Shown here in pieces: positions 44,987 to 55,096 of a stretch of DNA of 64,000 nucleotides. The notes beneath the pieces are model-generated. The model saw only the letters and a list, made by a program, of their open reading frames with translations, was not told the origin of the DNA and did not search any database. The stretch comes from Hyphomicrobiales bacterium (lineage in GTDB: Bacteria; Pseudomonadota; Alphaproteobacteria; Rhizobiales; Rhizobiaceae). Position 1 is the first letter of the stretch. Each line of letters starts with the position of its first letter. Both the position numbers and the translations under genes were made by a program. The stretch spans positions 149,114 through 213,113 of the forward strand of contig UICE01000001.1 of the NCBI GenBank assembly GCA_900471815.1, read 5' to 3'.

Positions 44987-46509
44987 GCCGAGGCTATTTT
45001 TTCCGACAATTGCTTTGGCCGGAAAACCAAATAGCTGCAAAGCGCCAGAATCCACACCGAGACTGCACCGTAAAGCAGCACCCAGCCATAGCCATGGATA
45101 AGCGCAGACCGAATGACCGAGGCGGAAAGGCCCGGCAATTCGGTTGCTATTGCCGCAAGGTTTCCTGATGCGATGCGCTCTGCTGCCGAATAGAGCGTCG
45201 TTCCGGACAGAGCCTCTTGCGCAACGCTTTGCAAATGCGCCGAAACACCACTGATAAGGATAAAGCCCATAAGCGCTATGTTGATTGCAAGCGCAGTCAG
45301 GCGCGCACTCATATCAATCCCCGACGCCATGCCGGCACGGTTGCTTGCCACAGCTCCAGTTGCAGTGTTGGTGACTGGCGTATTGGTCAGGCCCAAGCCT
45401 GTTCCCGCGAGCACCGCACCGGGCAGCATGGTTAGCCAGCTTGCATTTTCCATGCCTGATCCCAACCACATGAAAACAAAGCCAAGACCGATGATGAAAA
45501 GTCCCATCGGAATGACAGTACCGGGTCCGAATCGCAGGGTCAGCTTTTCGGCAATAGGCGGGACAATCAAGGTTGGCAGCGTATAGGCAAGGACGGCAAG
45601 TCCCGTCGCCACATTGCTATAGCCAAGCGCGGCTTGAAAATAGAGCGGCAGATAAATCATGAATGGCCAGAAACAAAAATTCATGCCCATGGAGCCAAAC
45701 ATTGCACCGGAAAAACTCCGCACCTTGAAGACCGAAAAATCAAACATGGGATAGGGATGGTGCCGCTCGATCATTACAAAGGCGAAAAGACCAGCTAGAG
45801 ACAGCCCGATCGCGCTCAGAGCAAGAGTGCTGGCAAACCCGGTAACAGGCCCCTGCGTGATGAAAAATACGAGGCAGAAAACCGCAACCGAGTAGGTTCC
45901 TATGCCAAAAAAGTCGAGCGACTTGGCTTCCTGATCCGAGGATTCCGTCACGCCCGCATAGGCAAGTACAAAGGTTACAGCTGCGACAACCGCGTGAACC
46001 AGAAACACCCATTTCCAATCCAGCAATGCCAGAATCATACCGCCAATAATGGGTCCGAATCCTAGGCCTATGCCAAAAATGACGCCCCATACAGCAAAGG
46101 CACGGGCGCGCTGTTTGGCGTCGGAAAATAAATGCGACAGAACCGATATATGACCGATCAGCATGATGCCGCCGCTGATCCCTTGCAGAAATCTGGCGGC
46201 AATCAGCACAGCCATATTTTGTGCCAAACCACAAACCAGCGATGTCACACCGAACATTACAATACTGATCAAAAAGACCCGCTTGCGGCCAAACCGGTCA
46301 GCAAGCGTCCCTGCTGCCATCAGGACCGAGGTGCAAGCCAGCGTATAGGCGGTCATGACCCATTGCAGCTCATTGAAACTGCCGTGCAAAACCTGCTCCA
46401 GGACTGACAAGATGACAGGGACGCTGGAGATTTCCAGTCCGAACATGAGCGAAGCCAAACAGACCGCTGCCAAAGCAAGCGGTGTTCTGGCCGAGGTAGA
46501 ACTGATCAT
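44983..46509 (-). CDS. MFS transporter, DHA2-type (14 helices)
   Basis: A 508-residue membrane protein with about 14 hydrophobic helices, as in the DHA2 drug/proton antiporters. Motif A, GTLADRFGRKRVFLIS, follows the second helix, and motif C-like glycine-rich sequence GVIFGIGLGFGPIIGGMI lies in helix 5. The start at 46509 is preceded by AGAGAG; the ATG-less extension to 46548 is unlikely. It is divergent from a LysR-type gene 130 bases away, which probably controls it. Substrate unknown. Confidence 0.9.
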   Translation of the reverse strand: MISSTSARTPLALAAVCLASLMFGLEISSVPVILSVLEQVLHGSFNELQWVMTAYTLACTSVLMAAGTLADRFGRKRVFLISIVMFGVTSLVCGLAQNMAVLIAARFLQGISGGIMLIGHISVLSHLFSDAKQRARAFAVWGVIFGIGLGFGPIIGGMILALLDWKWVFLVHAVVAAVTFVLAYAGVTESSDQEAKSLDFFGIGTYSVAVFCLVFFITQGPVTGFASTLALSAIGLSLAGLFAFVMIERHHPYPMFDFSVFKVRSFSGAMFGSMGMNFCFWPFMIYLPLYFQAALGYSNVATGLAVLAYTLPTLIVPPIAEKLTLRFGPGTVIPMGLFIIGLGFVFMWLGSGMENASWLTMLPGAVLAGTGLGLTNTPVTNTATGAVASNRAGMASGIDMSARLTALAINIALMGFILISGVSAHLQSVAQEALSGTTLYSAAERIASGNLAAIATELPGLSASVIRSALIHGYGWVLLYGAVSVWILALCSYLVFRPKQLSEKIASA

Positions 46510-46589
46510 GGGTAAATACTCTCTGGTTAAATGGTGCCGGAGGACCACACAGCAGGTGCCCCGTGACTATCGTTGTAAAGGGAGATGTC

Positions 46590-46609
46590 TTATGATAGAA
46601 ATGATATAA
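46590..46609. promoter_or_regulatory. Candidate LysR-type binding site
   Basis: TTAT-N12-ATAA lies in the 130-base gap between the divergent MFS and LysR genes. It has the partial dyad form of LysR sites, but the region is AT-rich and the match is weak. Confidence 0.3.
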
Positions 46610-46639
46610 TTTCGCGTATTAATTAACATTGGTCATGAA

Positions 46640-47530
46640 ATGAATCCCGACTTTGATCCACCGCTTTTGCGCGCTTTCATTGCCGTCGTCGATACCGGCA
46701 GCTTCACCCATGCAGCGCAACGCTTGCACCTGACCCAATCGGCGATCAGTCATCAGATAAGACGTTTGGAGGAGCAGGTCGGCACGCCTCTGCTCTACAG
46801 GACAACGCGCGCTTTAACTTTGACCCCGAGCGGCGTCGATTTCTTGCAATGCGCCAAACAGATTATTGTGATGCTGGACAGTCTGTCCCAGCGGTTCAAT
46901 CCGTCGCCAGTCACAGGGATCGTACGGTTCGGCGTTATCGAAAATTTCCTGGGTGATAAATTGGCGCATCTGCTTTGCCAGTTCGGCCGCACATATCCCT
47001 CCATTACCCTTGATGTGAATGTCAGCCCCAATCTTGATTTGACAGCGATGGTTGCCGCCGGGCAACTCGATTTGGCAGTGCTGCTATGCAAGGAAAATGA
47101 CGCTGATTGTGGTTCCGTCCTGCGTAAAACACGGCAAGTATGGGTAGCAGCTGACAATTTTACGCTTGCTCCCGGTGCATCGCTGCCGCTTGCCTTGTCC
47201 CCTTCGCCCTGTTTTCATCGGCGTGCCTGCGCCACTGCTCTTGAAGAGACCAATTTGGGCTGGCACATTGTTTTCACCTCGCCAAGCCAGCATGGCCTTC
47301 ACGCCGCTGTTCTCTCAGGACTGGCAATTACCATCATGCCCGATGATGATGTGAGGCCCGGCATGCGAATTGTTGATGGTCAATATGGCTTGCCGCCGCT
47401 GCCCGACGCTGCTTTTGTTCTTGCATGGAGCGAAGGCAATAAAACTGATGCGGCCTGTGAATTTGGCAAAATGATCGAAGAAATGTCCCGTGCGCCCATG
47501 CAATCACAAAAGATTACGGTTCCGGCATAG
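46640..47530 (+). CDS. LysR-family transcriptional regulator
   Basis: A 296-residue regulator. The N-terminal winged helix is clear: LLRAFIAVVDTGSFTHAAQRL and LTQSAISHQIRRLEEQVGTPL in shorter pieces (GSFTHAAQRLHLTQSAISHQ). The ligand-binding part starts near residue 90. The gene is divergent from a DHA2 exporter, a common control pair. GGTCATGAA lies before the start. The inducer is unknown. Confidence 0.92.
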   Translation: MNPDFDPPLLRAFIAVVDTGSFTHAAQRLHLTQSAISHQIRRLEEQVGTPLLYRTTRALTLTPSGVDFLQCAKQIIVMLDSLSQRFNPSPVTGIVRFGVIENFLGDKLAHLLCQFGRTYPSITLDVNVSPNLDLTAMVAAGQLDLAVLLCKENDADCGSVLRKTRQVWVAADNFTLAPGASLPLALSPSPCFHRRACATALEETNLGWHIVFTSPSQHGLHAAVLSGLAITIMPDDDVRPGMRIVDGQYGLPPLPDAAFVLAWSEGNKTDAACEFGKMIEEMSRAPMQSQKITVPA

Positions 47531-47648
47531 GCAGAAAAGCGCATCATTGAAAGCGAAGTTAAGAGGCGGAAGGTGATGTTTACAGCGTCGGCGTTTTACA
47601 GAAAGATGCGTATCAAGCTTTCCCTTGGACGCTCGACCGTTCTGCGCT

Positions 47649-48080
47649 TCAGCCGCGCTTCTTGCGCAGTCGAATGACGATATCGACGTTGACGATTTCC
47701 ATGCCCTCAGGAACAGGCGGCAGATGACCTACCATGGCGGAGCCATCTGGAATATCGATGACCTCGTTTTCACCTTCAACGAAAAAGTGATGATGGTCGG
47801 AGGTATTGGTATCGAAATAAGTCTTTGCACCTTCAACCGCCAGAATGCGCAACATTCCGGCTTGCGTGAATTGATGCAGTGTGTTGTAGACCGTCGCCAG
47901 CGAAACGGGCACATCGGCGCCAAGCGCCTCTTCGTGCAGCTCTTCGGCTGAAAGATGGCGGTCGCCTTTGGAGAAAATAAGGTTTGCAAGGGCAATACGC
48001 TGACGGGTGGGCCTCAGACCAGCAAAGCGCAGGCGCTCCTGTAAGGGAACGTCGGCGTCAATTTCATAAGAAATATGCAT
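47649..48080 (-). CDS. irr: Iron response regulator Irr (Fur family)
   Basis: A 143-residue Fur-family protein of the Irr branch, which controls iron and haem genes in Hyphomicrobiales and is inactivated or degraded with haem. The DNA-binding part is RPTRQRIALANLIFS and PVSLATVYNTLHQF; the HHH motif (His96-98 in SDHHHFFVE), thought to bind haem, is present. The N-terminal GCPW haem regulatory motif of Bradyrhizobium Irr is absent, as in Brucella and Rhizobium. It is divergent from fabA across 307 bases, the usual place of irr in this order. Confidence 0.92.
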   Translation of the reverse strand: MHISYEIDADVPLQERLRFAGLRPTRQRIALANLIFSKGDRHLSAEELHEEALGADVPVSLATVYNTLHQFTQAGMLRILAVEGAKTYFDTNTSDHHHFFVEGENEVIDIPDGSAMVGHLPPVPEGMEIVNVDIVIRLRKKRG

Positions 48081-48387
48081 GGCGCTTGTGCCACTCCGTT
48101 AACTGATATCCAAAGTCGCACAACAGATTTTTATTCAGCGTGCTACACCATTCATATATGCCGTCTTGCGAAATCGATCAATAGGCAGCAAATACGCCGA
48201 TAATATGTGCTTTGCCAAGGATTCAGTCACATAAGTTTCGCACTGTTTCCAGTGAAAGCAAGGGTTCCATTTGCGCGTGGTTTGCTCTAGGAAGCGTTTT
48301 CAGGCGGAAACACTCTATGATAGGGTCCTGCAGCCTGGATGTCGTGTGCCCCAAGCGCAAGATTTGAAGTTACCGATGGGAGAAAGA
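48081..48387. promoter_or_regulatory. Divergent irr-fabA regulatory region
   Basis: A 307-base gap with no gene. It must contain the promoters of irr (minus) and fabABI (plus). An imperfect palindrome GTTTTCAGGCGGAAAC lies at 48295-48310, about 80 bases before fabA. I could not identify an Irr-binding ICE box with confidence. Confidence 0.45.
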
Positions 48388-48903
48388 ATGCCAGAACAGA
48401 AATCAAGCTACGGCTACGAAGAGCTCCTGGCTTGCGCCCGTGGAGAGATGTTCGGTCAGGGCAATGCCCAACTGCCAGCACCACCTATGCTGATGTTCGA
48501 CCGCATTACCGAGATTTCTGAAACGGGTGGTGAAAACGGCAAGGGCTATATCCGCGCTGAATTTGATATCAAGCCTGACCTCTGGTTCTTTCCCTGCCAC
48601 TTCATTGGCGATCCGGTCATGCCAGGTTGTCTCGGACTCGATGCCATGTGGCAATTGACCGGCTTTTATCTCGGCTGGCTCGGCGAGCCTGGCAAAGGCC
48701 GCGCTCTATCCACGGGCGAGGTAAAATTCACCGGAATGGTTACGCCAAAAAATAAACTTGTCGAATATGGCATTGATTTCAAGCGTGTAATGCGCGGTCG
48801 TCTGGTCCTTGGCATTGCCGATGGCTGGCTAAAGGTCGATGGCGAGACTATCTACAAGGCAACCGACCTGCGGGTTGGCTTGTTCAAGGAAAGCGCGGCG
48901 TAA
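48388..48903 (+). CDS. fabA: 3-hydroxydecanoyl-ACP dehydratase/isomerase FabA
   Basis: A 171-residue enzyme that dehydrates 3-hydroxydecanoyl-ACP and isomerises the product to cis-3-decenoyl-ACP, the branch to unsaturated fatty acids. The catalytic His71 in [14 protein letters not shown] and Asp85 in [15 protein letters not shown] are present. The length matches E. coli FabA. The start at 48388 has GGAG five bases before it; longer frames from 48271 lack support. fabB follows after 29 bases and fabI after that, a standard alphaproteobacterial operon. Confidence 0.97.
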   Translation: MPEQKSSYGYEELLACARGEMFGQGNAQLPAPPMLMFDRITEISETGGENGKGYIRAEFDIKPDLWFFPCHFIGDPVMPGCLGLDAMWQLTGFYLGWLGEPGKGRALSTGEVKFTGMVTPKNKLVEYGIDFKRVMRGRLVLGIADGWLKVDGETIYKATDLRVGLFKESAA

Positions 48904-48932
48904 GCCGATGCAATACCTTTAAGGAGATCGCA

Positions 48933-50159
48933 ATGCGGCGAGTGGTTGTGACGGGCATGGGTATTGTGTCCTCTATAGGCAATAATGTGCAGGAGGTTCT
49001 CGAATCCCTGCGTACAGCGAAATCGGGCATCGTCTTCGCAGAAGAATATGCAGCCCATGGTTTTCGCAGCCAGGTCAAGGGCGCTCCAACGCTCGACCCG
49101 TCTACTCTGGTTGACCGGCGCGCCATGCGTTTTCACGGCGGCGGCACGGCATGGAACCATGTAGCCATGGATCAGGCCATTGCTGATGCCGGCCTTGACG
49201 AGAGCCATATCTCCAATGAGCGCACCGGCATCATCATGGGCTCTGGCGGCTCCTCCACACGAACGATTGTTGAGGCCGCTGAGAAGACCATTGAATCCGG
49301 CTCCAGCAAAAAAGTCGGGCCCTTCGCTGTGCCAAAGGCCATGTCTTCAACTGCGTCGGCAACGCTTGCTACATGGTTCAAGATCAAAGGCGTGAATTAT
49401 TCTATCTCTTCGGCTTGCGCGACCTCCAACCATTGCGTCGGCAATGCCTATGAGATGATCCAATATGGCAAACAGGACATGATGTTTGCTGGTGGCTGCG
49501 AAGATCTGGACTGGACGCTCTCCGTGCTGTTTGACGGAATGGGCGCGATGTCATCGAAGTTCAATGACCGGCCGTCCGTCGCCTCGCGTGCCTATGATAA
49601 GAATCGCGATGGCTTTGTCATTTCCGGTGGCGCAGGTGTTCTCGTTCTTGAAGAGTTGGAACATGCCAAAGCGCGCGGCGCCAAGATTTACGGCGAACTG
49701 GTCGGCTATGGCGTGACCTCTGACGGGGCCGATATGGTTGCACCGAGCGGCGAAGGCGCTGCACGCTGCATGCGTATGGCTATCGCCAACGTCAAGGGCA
49801 AGGTCGATTATATCAATCCGCATGCGACTTCTACACCTGTTGGGGATCTGAAGGAAATTGAGGCGATCCGCGAAGTTTTCGGCTCCGGCGATCAGTGCCC
49901 GCCGATTTCTGCCACCAAATCTTTGACCGGCCATTCGCAGGGCGCGACAGGCGTGCATGAGTCGATCTATTCGCTGCTGATGCTTAACAATGATTTTATC
50001 GCGGAAAGCGCCAATATCGAAGAACTCGATCCGGCATTTGAAGATATGCCAATCGTGCGCAAGCGCATCGACAATGTAAAATTAAACACAGTCCTGACCA
50101 ATTCCTTCGGATTTGGCGGCACGAATGCGTCGCTGGTCTTCCAGCGCTACGAGGGTTGA
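48933..50159 (+). CDS. fabB: Beta-ketoacyl-ACP synthase I FabB
   Basis: A 408-residue condensing enzyme that elongates cis-unsaturated acyl-ACPs made by FabA. The Cys-His-His triad is visible: Cys in SISSACATSNHCVG, His in NPHATSTPVGD and His in SLTGHSQGATG. The C-terminal NSFGFGGTNASLVF is also standard. AAGGAG lies about 7 bases upstream. It lies between fabA and fabI, and fabI begins 9 bases after its stop. Confidence 0.97.
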   Translation: MRRVVVTGMGIVSSIGNNVQEVLESLRTAKSGIVFAEEYAAHGFRSQVKGAPTLDPSTLVDRRAMRFHGGGTAWNHVAMDQAIADAGLDESHISNERTGIIMGSGGSSTRTIVEAAEKTIESGSSKKVGPFAVPKAMSSTASATLATWFKIKGVNYSISSACATSNHCVGNAYEMIQYGKQDMMFAGGCEDLDWTLSVLFDGMGAMSSKFNDRPSVASRAYDKNRDGFVISGGAGVLVLEELEHAKARGAKIYGELVGYGVTSDGADMVAPSGEGAARCMRMAIANVKGKVDYINPHATSTPVGDLKEIEAIREVFGSGDQCPPISATKSLTGHSQGATGVHESIYSLLMLNNDFIAESANIEELDPAFEDMPIVRKRIDNVKLNTVLTNSFGFGGTNASLVFQRYEG

Positions 50160-50168
50160 GGAATTAAA

Positions 50169-50984
50169 ATGGGTGATCTGATGAAGGGCAAGCGCGGTCT
50201 CATCATGGGAGTCGCGAACAGCCATTCCATTGCCTGGGGCATTGCCAAGGAACTCGCCGACAATGGTGCTGAGCTTGCCTTCACCTATCAGGGTGATGCA
50301 TTTGGCAAGCGTGTGGCACCTTTGGCCGAACAGCTTGGCTCCAAGTTGCTGCTCCCCTGTGATGTCGAAGACATTGCAACAGTCGATGCTGTTTTCGAGA
50401 CCCTGGAAAAAGAATGGGGCACGATCGATTTTGTCGTGCATGCCATCGGTTTTTCCGACAAATCACAATTGAAGGGCCGCTATGCGGATGTAACCACGCG
50501 CGATAACTTCTCGCGGACAATGGTTATTTCAGCCTATTCCTTCACCGAGGTCGCGCAGCGCGCTTCAAAGCTGATGAAGGAAGGCGGCTCTATCCTGACG
50601 CTGACCTATGGCGGCTCCACCCGCGTTATGCCGAACTACAATGTCATGGGTGTCGCCAAGGCCGCTCTTGAAGCCATGGTGCGTTATCTGGCCGCTGATT
50701 ATGGTCCGGAAGGAATTCGCGTCAATGCAATCTCTGCGGGTCCTGTGCGGACTTTAGCCGGTGCTGGCATTGGCGATGCCCGCGCCATGTTCTCCTATCA
50801 GCAGCGCAACGCACCTTTGCGACGCACAGTTGATATTGGCGACGTTGGCCGTTCGGCCCTCTATCTCCTGTCAGATCTATCAAGCGGCGTGACTGGCGAA
50901 ATCCACTATGTGGACTCCGGCTATAACATTGTTTCAATGCCTACATTGGAAGAGCTGAAAAAATCCGATGACGGCAAGGAATAA
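50169..50984 (+). CDS. fabI: Enoyl-ACP reductase FabI (NADH)
   Basis: A 271-residue short-chain dehydrogenase-type enzyme for the last step of each elongation cycle. The cofactor region is GKRGLIMGVANSHSIAWGIA, and the catalytic pair is Tyr and Lys in YNVMGVAKAALEAM (Y-x6-K). It is of the triclosan-sensitive FabI type by sequence. GAGG lies just before the start. It ends the fabA-fabB-fabI operon, with a terminator 30 bases downstream. Many rhizobial genomes carry a second FabI elsewhere. Confidence 0.95.
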   Translation: MGDLMKGKRGLIMGVANSHSIAWGIAKELADNGAELAFTYQGDAFGKRVAPLAEQLGSKLLLPCDVEDIATVDAVFETLEKEWGTIDFVVHAIGFSDKSQLKGRYADVTTRDNFSRTMVISAYSFTEVAQRASKLMKEGGSILTLTYGGSTRVMPNYNVMGVAKAALEAMVRYLAADYGPEGIRVNAISAGPVRTLAGAGIGDARAMFSYQQRNAPLRRTVDIGDVGRSALYLLSDLSSGVTGEIHYVDSGYNIVSMPTLEELKKSDDGKE

Positions 50985-51014
50985 TCTCCAGCCAGTATCT
51001 ATAATTGAGAACTG

Positions 51015-51057
51015 ATCTGCCGGTTTGAACCTAAAATTTAGAGAATCGGCAGATTTT
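51015..51057 (+). terminator. Terminator after fabABI
   Basis: An 8-bp perfect stem ATCTGCCG/CGGCAGAT (51015-51022 and 51047-51054) with a 24-base AT-rich loop is followed by TTT. The long loop makes it weaker than the textbook form. Confidence 0.65.
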
Positions 51058-51127
51058 CACCGAAAAACCATCGAAAATGACCGAGAATTCTCTACCCTAG
51101 GGCGAAAATTAGTTGCGTGCGGTAGAG

Positions 51128-52156
51128 CTACTTCTTCGCTTCAATGATTTTGTACCCGGAATTGTCCTCAATGGGCGTCACGTGCTTGAACAACGATTTC
51201 AGTCCTGCCTCGTAGGGCATTTGCCGGTTGGCAACGAGTAGGAGCCGACCACCCGGCTTCATCCGTTTTGCAGCCGCTGCGATAAATCCCTGCCCCATTG
51301 TAGGATCGGCGCTTCGCCCGGCATGAAATGGCGGATTCATTACGATCGTGTCGTAAATCTCTGTAATTGCTTCGCTATTTATATCATGCCAGTGGAACTT
51401 AACGGGTATTGCGCCACCCGTAATATTGGTTTTCGCAGCTTCCAGCGCTTCGAAATCGGCCTCATATAGATCCAGCGATTTCAGCTTTTCGGGGTATTTC
51501 AGCACCTCACTGGCAAGATAACCCCAGCCCGCTCCAAAGTCCGCTACATGACCGCTGATGCGTCCTGCGAAATGCTTGACCAGCATTGCTGAACCATTGT
51601 CGATAGCAGTGTGTGAGAACATGCCTGGCGCCGTATTGAAACGACTTTCAACTTGCGTTGGCGTCGGTATAAGTGACTGAACTTTCTCTTTATTTATCTC
51701 TACAGAGCGGTTGAACCAGAAGACCACTGCGTGGTTTTTTGACAGCCTGTCTTCTACCGGAGCAATGCTTTCTACGGCCTTGCGAAAGCTATCTACACCC
51801 AGTTTTTTATTGCCGCAGACAACTATTCGCCCGCCTGCTTTGACCTGATTCAATGCCTGGGCCAACCAGCCTTCGTTGCGGCCACGATGCTTGCCAAGCA
51901 AGATCAAAGCGCCATCAAACTGTTCATCGCCCTGTAGTCTTGGAACAGCGTTAAATCCTGCCTTCTGCAAGGTGAGATAATCCGGTTTGAACGGTTGAAG
52001 ACAGGTCAGGATAGACTTCCACTCATCTGCAATAGCGCGATCAGCTTCCGCGCCGAGAAACAACCATGACGCGCCTTTACCAGGCACGGGCAGTATCTCG
52101 TCTTCGAAAGGAAGGAACAGTGTCTGGAGAGCGCCGTTGGCCATGAGTGGGTCCAT
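51128..52156 (-). CDS. RsmC-like class I SAM-dependent rRNA methyltransferase
   Basis: A 342-residue protein built as in RsmC, the 16S rRNA guanine-1207 N2-methyltransferase: an inactive N-terminal methyltransferase-like half and an active C-terminal half. The SAM-binding motif is VADFGAGWGYLASEVL near residue 205 and the catalytic NPPFH motif is in IVMNPPFHAG near 275. The start at 52156 has no clear ribosome-binding site; ATG 52144 is an alternative. It follows the pnp terminator on the same strand, so it likely has its own promoter. The exact target base is inferred. Confidence 0.85.
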   Translation of the reverse strand: MDPLMANGALQTLFLPFEDEILPVPGKGASWLFLGAEADRAIADEWKSILTCLQPFKPDYLTLQKAGFNAVPRLQGDEQFDGALILLGKHRGRNEGWLAQALNQVKAGGRIVVCGNKKLGVDSFRKAVESIAPVEDRLSKNHAVVFWFNRSVEINKEKVQSLIPTPTQVESRFNTAPGMFSHTAIDNGSAMLVKHFAGRISGHVADFGAGWGYLASEVLKYPEKLKSLDLYEADFEALEAAKTNITGGAIPVKFHWHDINSEAITEIYDTIVMNPPFHAGRSADPTMGQGFIAAAAKRMKPGGRLLLVANRQMPYEAGLKSLFKHVTPIEDNSGYKIIEAKK

Positions 52157-52175
52157 CTATAGATAGTTATAACAA

Positions 52176-52203
52176 GAAAAAAGCGCGCCACTGGGGCGCG
52201 CCT
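52176..52203 (-). terminator. Rho-independent terminator of pnp
   Basis: A 7-bp perfect stem GCGCGCC/GGCGCGC (52183-52189 and 52195-52201) with a 5-base loop is followed, on minus, by six T. It lies about 25 bases after the pnp stop codon and closes the long rimP-pnp gene run. Confidence 0.92.
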
Positions 52204-52225
52204 TTATTATTACATGGAAGAAAGA

Positions 52226-54367
52226 TTACTCAGCGTCTTCCTGAGCCTTCTTTTCCTGAACGATTTCCTTGCCGGTTTCCTGATCGACAACCTTCATCGA
52301 CAGGCGAACCTTGCCACGTTCGTCAAAGCCCATGAGCTTGACCCAGACCTTCTGGCCTTCTTTGACAACATCTGAAGTCTTGGCAACGCGATCGGAAGCA
52401 AGCTGCGAGATGTGAACCAAGCCGTCGCGTGGACCAAAGAAGTTTACGAAGGCGCCGAAGTCAGCAGTCTTTACAACTGTGCCTTCATAGATCTCGCCTA
52501 CTTCAGGTTCTGCAACAATCGAGTGGATCCACTTGCGGGCAGCTTCGATTTCCTTGGCTGAGGACGATGCAATCTTAACTGTACCATCGTCTTCAATGTT
52601 GATCTTCGCGCCCGTCTTTTCGACGATTTCGCGAATGACCTTGCCGCCTGAACCGATAACATCACGGATCTTGTCGGTCGGAATGTTCATGACTTCAATG
52701 CGTGGTGCAAATTCACCGAGTTCCGAACGGCCTTCAGTGATGGCCTTTGCCATTTCACCAAGAATATGCAGACGACCATCCTTGGCCTGAGCCAAAGCAA
52801 CCTTCATGATCTCTTCGGTGATGCCGTCGATCTTGATATCCATCTGCAGAGCAGTGATACCATTTTCAGAACCGGCCACCTTGAAGTCCATATCGCCAAG
52901 ATGATCTTCGTCGCCGAGAATGTCGGAAAGAACAGCGAACTTCTCGCCTTCCAGGATCAAGCCCATTGCGATACCAGCAACGGGACGCAGCAGTGGAACG
53001 CCAGCATCCATAAGGGCAAGCGATGTTCCGCAAACCGTAGCCATCGAGGATGAACCATTGGATTCAGTGATCTCGGAGACTGTACGCAGCGTGTAAGGGA
53101 ACTGTTCCTTGGCAGGCAGAACCGGATGAATAGCACGCCATGCAAGCTTGCCATGACCGATTTCACGACGGCCTGGCGAACCCATGCGACCTGTTTCACC
53201 GACCGAATAGGGCGGGAAATTGTAGTGAAGCATGAATGTCTCTTTGTACATGCCGGTCAGCGAGTCGATATATTGCTCGTCTTCGCCTGTGCCGAGCGTA
53301 GCAACAACGATGGCCTGTGTTTCACCACGGGTGAACAGAGCCGAACCGTGTGTACGAGGCAAAAGACCAACTTCCGAAACGATGGGGCGAACTGTTGAAA
53401 GATCGCGGCCATCGATGCGGCTGCCTGTGTCGAGAATGTTCCAGCGAACGATCTTCGCCTGAACTGACTTGAATACGGTCGCGATTTCTTCTGCGGAAAA
53501 TTCTGGCTCTTCAACGCCTTCAGGGAAGAAATGCGCCTTCACCTTAGCCTTGGCAGCGTCAACCGCGTTGTAGCGATCCTGCTTGTCAATGATCTTGTAA
53601 GCGGCGCGCAAATCTGCCTCAACAACCTTGAGGACAGCAGCTTCCGCTGCTGAAAGGTCATCGGTCTGGAAATCGCGTGGCTCTTTGGCAGCGACTTCAG
53701 CAAGCTTGATGATCGCATCGATAACCGGCTGGAAGCTGCGATGACCGAACATGACAGCGCCGAGCATGATGTCTTCAGCCAATTCCTTGGCTTCCGATTC
53801 AACCATCAGAACTGCCTCGCCTGTACCGGCGACGACCAGATCTAGGCTCGATTCAGGCATTTCATCGACAGTTGGGTTCAGGCGGTATTCGCCATTGATG
53901 TAGCCAACGCGTGCGCCACCGATCGGGCCCATGAAAGGAACGCCGGAAAGTGTCAGAGCAGCGGAAGCGCCGATCAGCGAGATGATGTCCGGATTGTTTT
54001 CAAGATCATGCTGAATAACAGTCAGAACGACCTGGGTGTCATTCTTGTAGCCGTCAGCAAAGAGAGGACGGATCGGACGGTCGATCAGGCGCGAAACCAG
54101 TGTTTCGTTTTCGCTGGGACGGCCTTCACGCTTGAAGTAACCACCAGGAATTTTGCCGGCTGCGTACGTCTTTTCCTGATAGTTGACAGTCAGTGGGAAA
54201 AAGTCCTGACCAGCCTTTGGTGCCTTGGCGGAAACAACAGTGGCAAGCACGACTGTCTCACCATAAGTGGCCAGAACCGCGCCATCAGCCTGGCGGGCAA
54301 TCTTGCCGGTTTCCAGAATGAGCGGACGTCCGCCCCATTCGATTTCAACTTTGTGTTGATTAAACAT
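52226..54367 (-). CDS. pnp: Polynucleotide phosphorylase
   Basis: A 713-residue 3'-5' exoribonuclease that uses phosphate, part of the RNA degradosome. Two RNase PH domains (residues about 10-225 and 310-545) are joined by a helical domain, then KH ([20 protein letters not shown]) and S1 ([20 protein letters not shown]) RNA-binding domains. [21 protein letters not shown] in pieces ([17 protein letters not shown]) is the family signature. The start at 54367 follows AAGGA by 6 bases. It lies after rpsO on minus, with hairpins in the 217-base gap that may serve processing and self-control. Confidence 0.97.
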   Translation of the reverse strand: MFNQHKVEIEWGGRPLILETGKIARQADGAVLATYGETVVLATVVSAKAPKAGQDFFPLTVNYQEKTYAAGKIPGGYFKREGRPSENETLVSRLIDRPIRPLFADGYKNDTQVVLTVIQHDLENNPDIISLIGASAALTLSGVPFMGPIGGARVGYINGEYRLNPTVDEMPESSLDLVVAGTGEAVLMVESEAKELAEDIMLGAVMFGHRSFQPVIDAIIKLAEVAAKEPRDFQTDDLSAAEAAVLKVVEADLRAAYKIIDKQDRYNAVDAAKAKVKAHFFPEGVEEPEFSAEEIATVFKSVQAKIVRWNILDTGSRIDGRDLSTVRPIVSEVGLLPRTHGSALFTRGETQAIVVATLGTGEDEQYIDSLTGMYKETFMLHYNFPPYSVGETGRMGSPGRREIGHGKLAWRAIHPVLPAKEQFPYTLRTVSEITESNGSSSMATVCGTSLALMDAGVPLLRPVAGIAMGLILEGEKFAVLSDILGDEDHLGDMDFKVAGSENGITALQMDIKIDGITEEIMKVALAQAKDGRLHILGEMAKAITEGRSELGEFAPRIEVMNIPTDKIRDVIGSGGKVIREIVEKTGAKINIEDDGTVKIASSSAKEIEAARKWIHSIVAEPEVGEIYEGTVVKTADFGAFVNFFGPRDGLVHISQLASDRVAKTSDVVKEGQKVWVKLMGFDERGKVRLSMKVVDQETGKEIVQEKKAQEDAE

Positions 54368-54519
54368 ATCTTGTCCTTGAGTGGAGAAAAATGCGCTTCC
54401 CTTTGGATCGCAGCATCCTTCTTCCGTTTCGTTTAGACCAATCACGGGCAAGACAATTTGCAACTCGCATAGCGAGTTGCCAGCAATCCTGCCCCATGAC
54501 CTGTCTCATGGGTATTCTT

Positions 54520-54577
54520 CATTCCTTGAAGGAATGAGTAGAAACCGGCGGGACAGCAATGTCACCGCCGGTTTCAA
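54520..54577 (-). terminator. Two hairpins between rpsO and pnp
   Basis: On minus, a stem AAACCGGCGG/CCGCCGGTTT (10 bp, about 54543-54575) comes first, followed by a perfect hairpin CATTCCTT/AAGGAATG-like at 54521-54537. T runs after the first are short (TTTCTACTC). In E. coli the rpsO-pnp gap contains a terminator and an RNase III site through which PNPase limits its own synthesis; these structures may do the same. Confidence 0.6.
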
Positions 54578-54584
54578 TCCGTTA

Positions 54585-54854
54585 TTAGCGGCGCAGGCCG
54601 AGCTTTTCGATCAGCGTCTGGTAGCGGCTCTGATCAATCTTCTTGAGATAATCAAGAAGGCTGCGGCGCGTCGAGACGAGCTTGAGAAGACCACGGCGGG
54701 AATGGTTATCCTTTTTGTGGTCCTTGAAATGTTCGGTCAAATTGACAATGCGCTCTGTCAGAACTGCAACCTGGACTTCCGGAGAACCGGTATCGCCTGG
54801 CTTCGTTGCATATTCAGTGATCACTGCCTGCTTGCGTTCAGCGGTTATCGACAT
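54585..54854 (-). CDS. rpsO: 30S ribosomal protein S15
   Basis: An 89-residue primary rRNA-binding protein of the small subunit. The length and sequence are standard: [21 protein letters not shown], seen here in pieces such as [17 protein letters not shown], then [22 protein letters not shown] in pieces. The start at 54854 is preceded by AAAGGA six bases before. It lies upstream of pnp on minus. A plus-strand gene separates it from truB, so it should have its own promoter in the gap before 55096. Confidence 0.98.
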   Translation of the reverse strand: MSITAERKQAVITEYATKPGDTGSPEVQVAVLTERIVNLTEHFKDHKKDNHSRRGLLKLVSTRRSLLDYLKKIDQSRYQTLIEKLGLRR

Positions 54855-55096
54855 CGTATATCCTTTCTTTTGAAGAGGAAAACAGGATGCCCACGGCCGG
54901 GATGTCGTCCAGCGGGGGCCAGTTAAAGCGACAGACAAAGCCTGAAGCTTGGGGCCGTATAGTCGAAATTGTGACGAATTACCAGTCGCAAATGATTCTT
55001 GGAGCTTTTCCGGCCGATAGCGCTGATTTTCGCTATTGCGAATGTGAAAGCATTTGCCGCAAATATGCTCCCAACTAAATTGGGAAGCCTTGCATT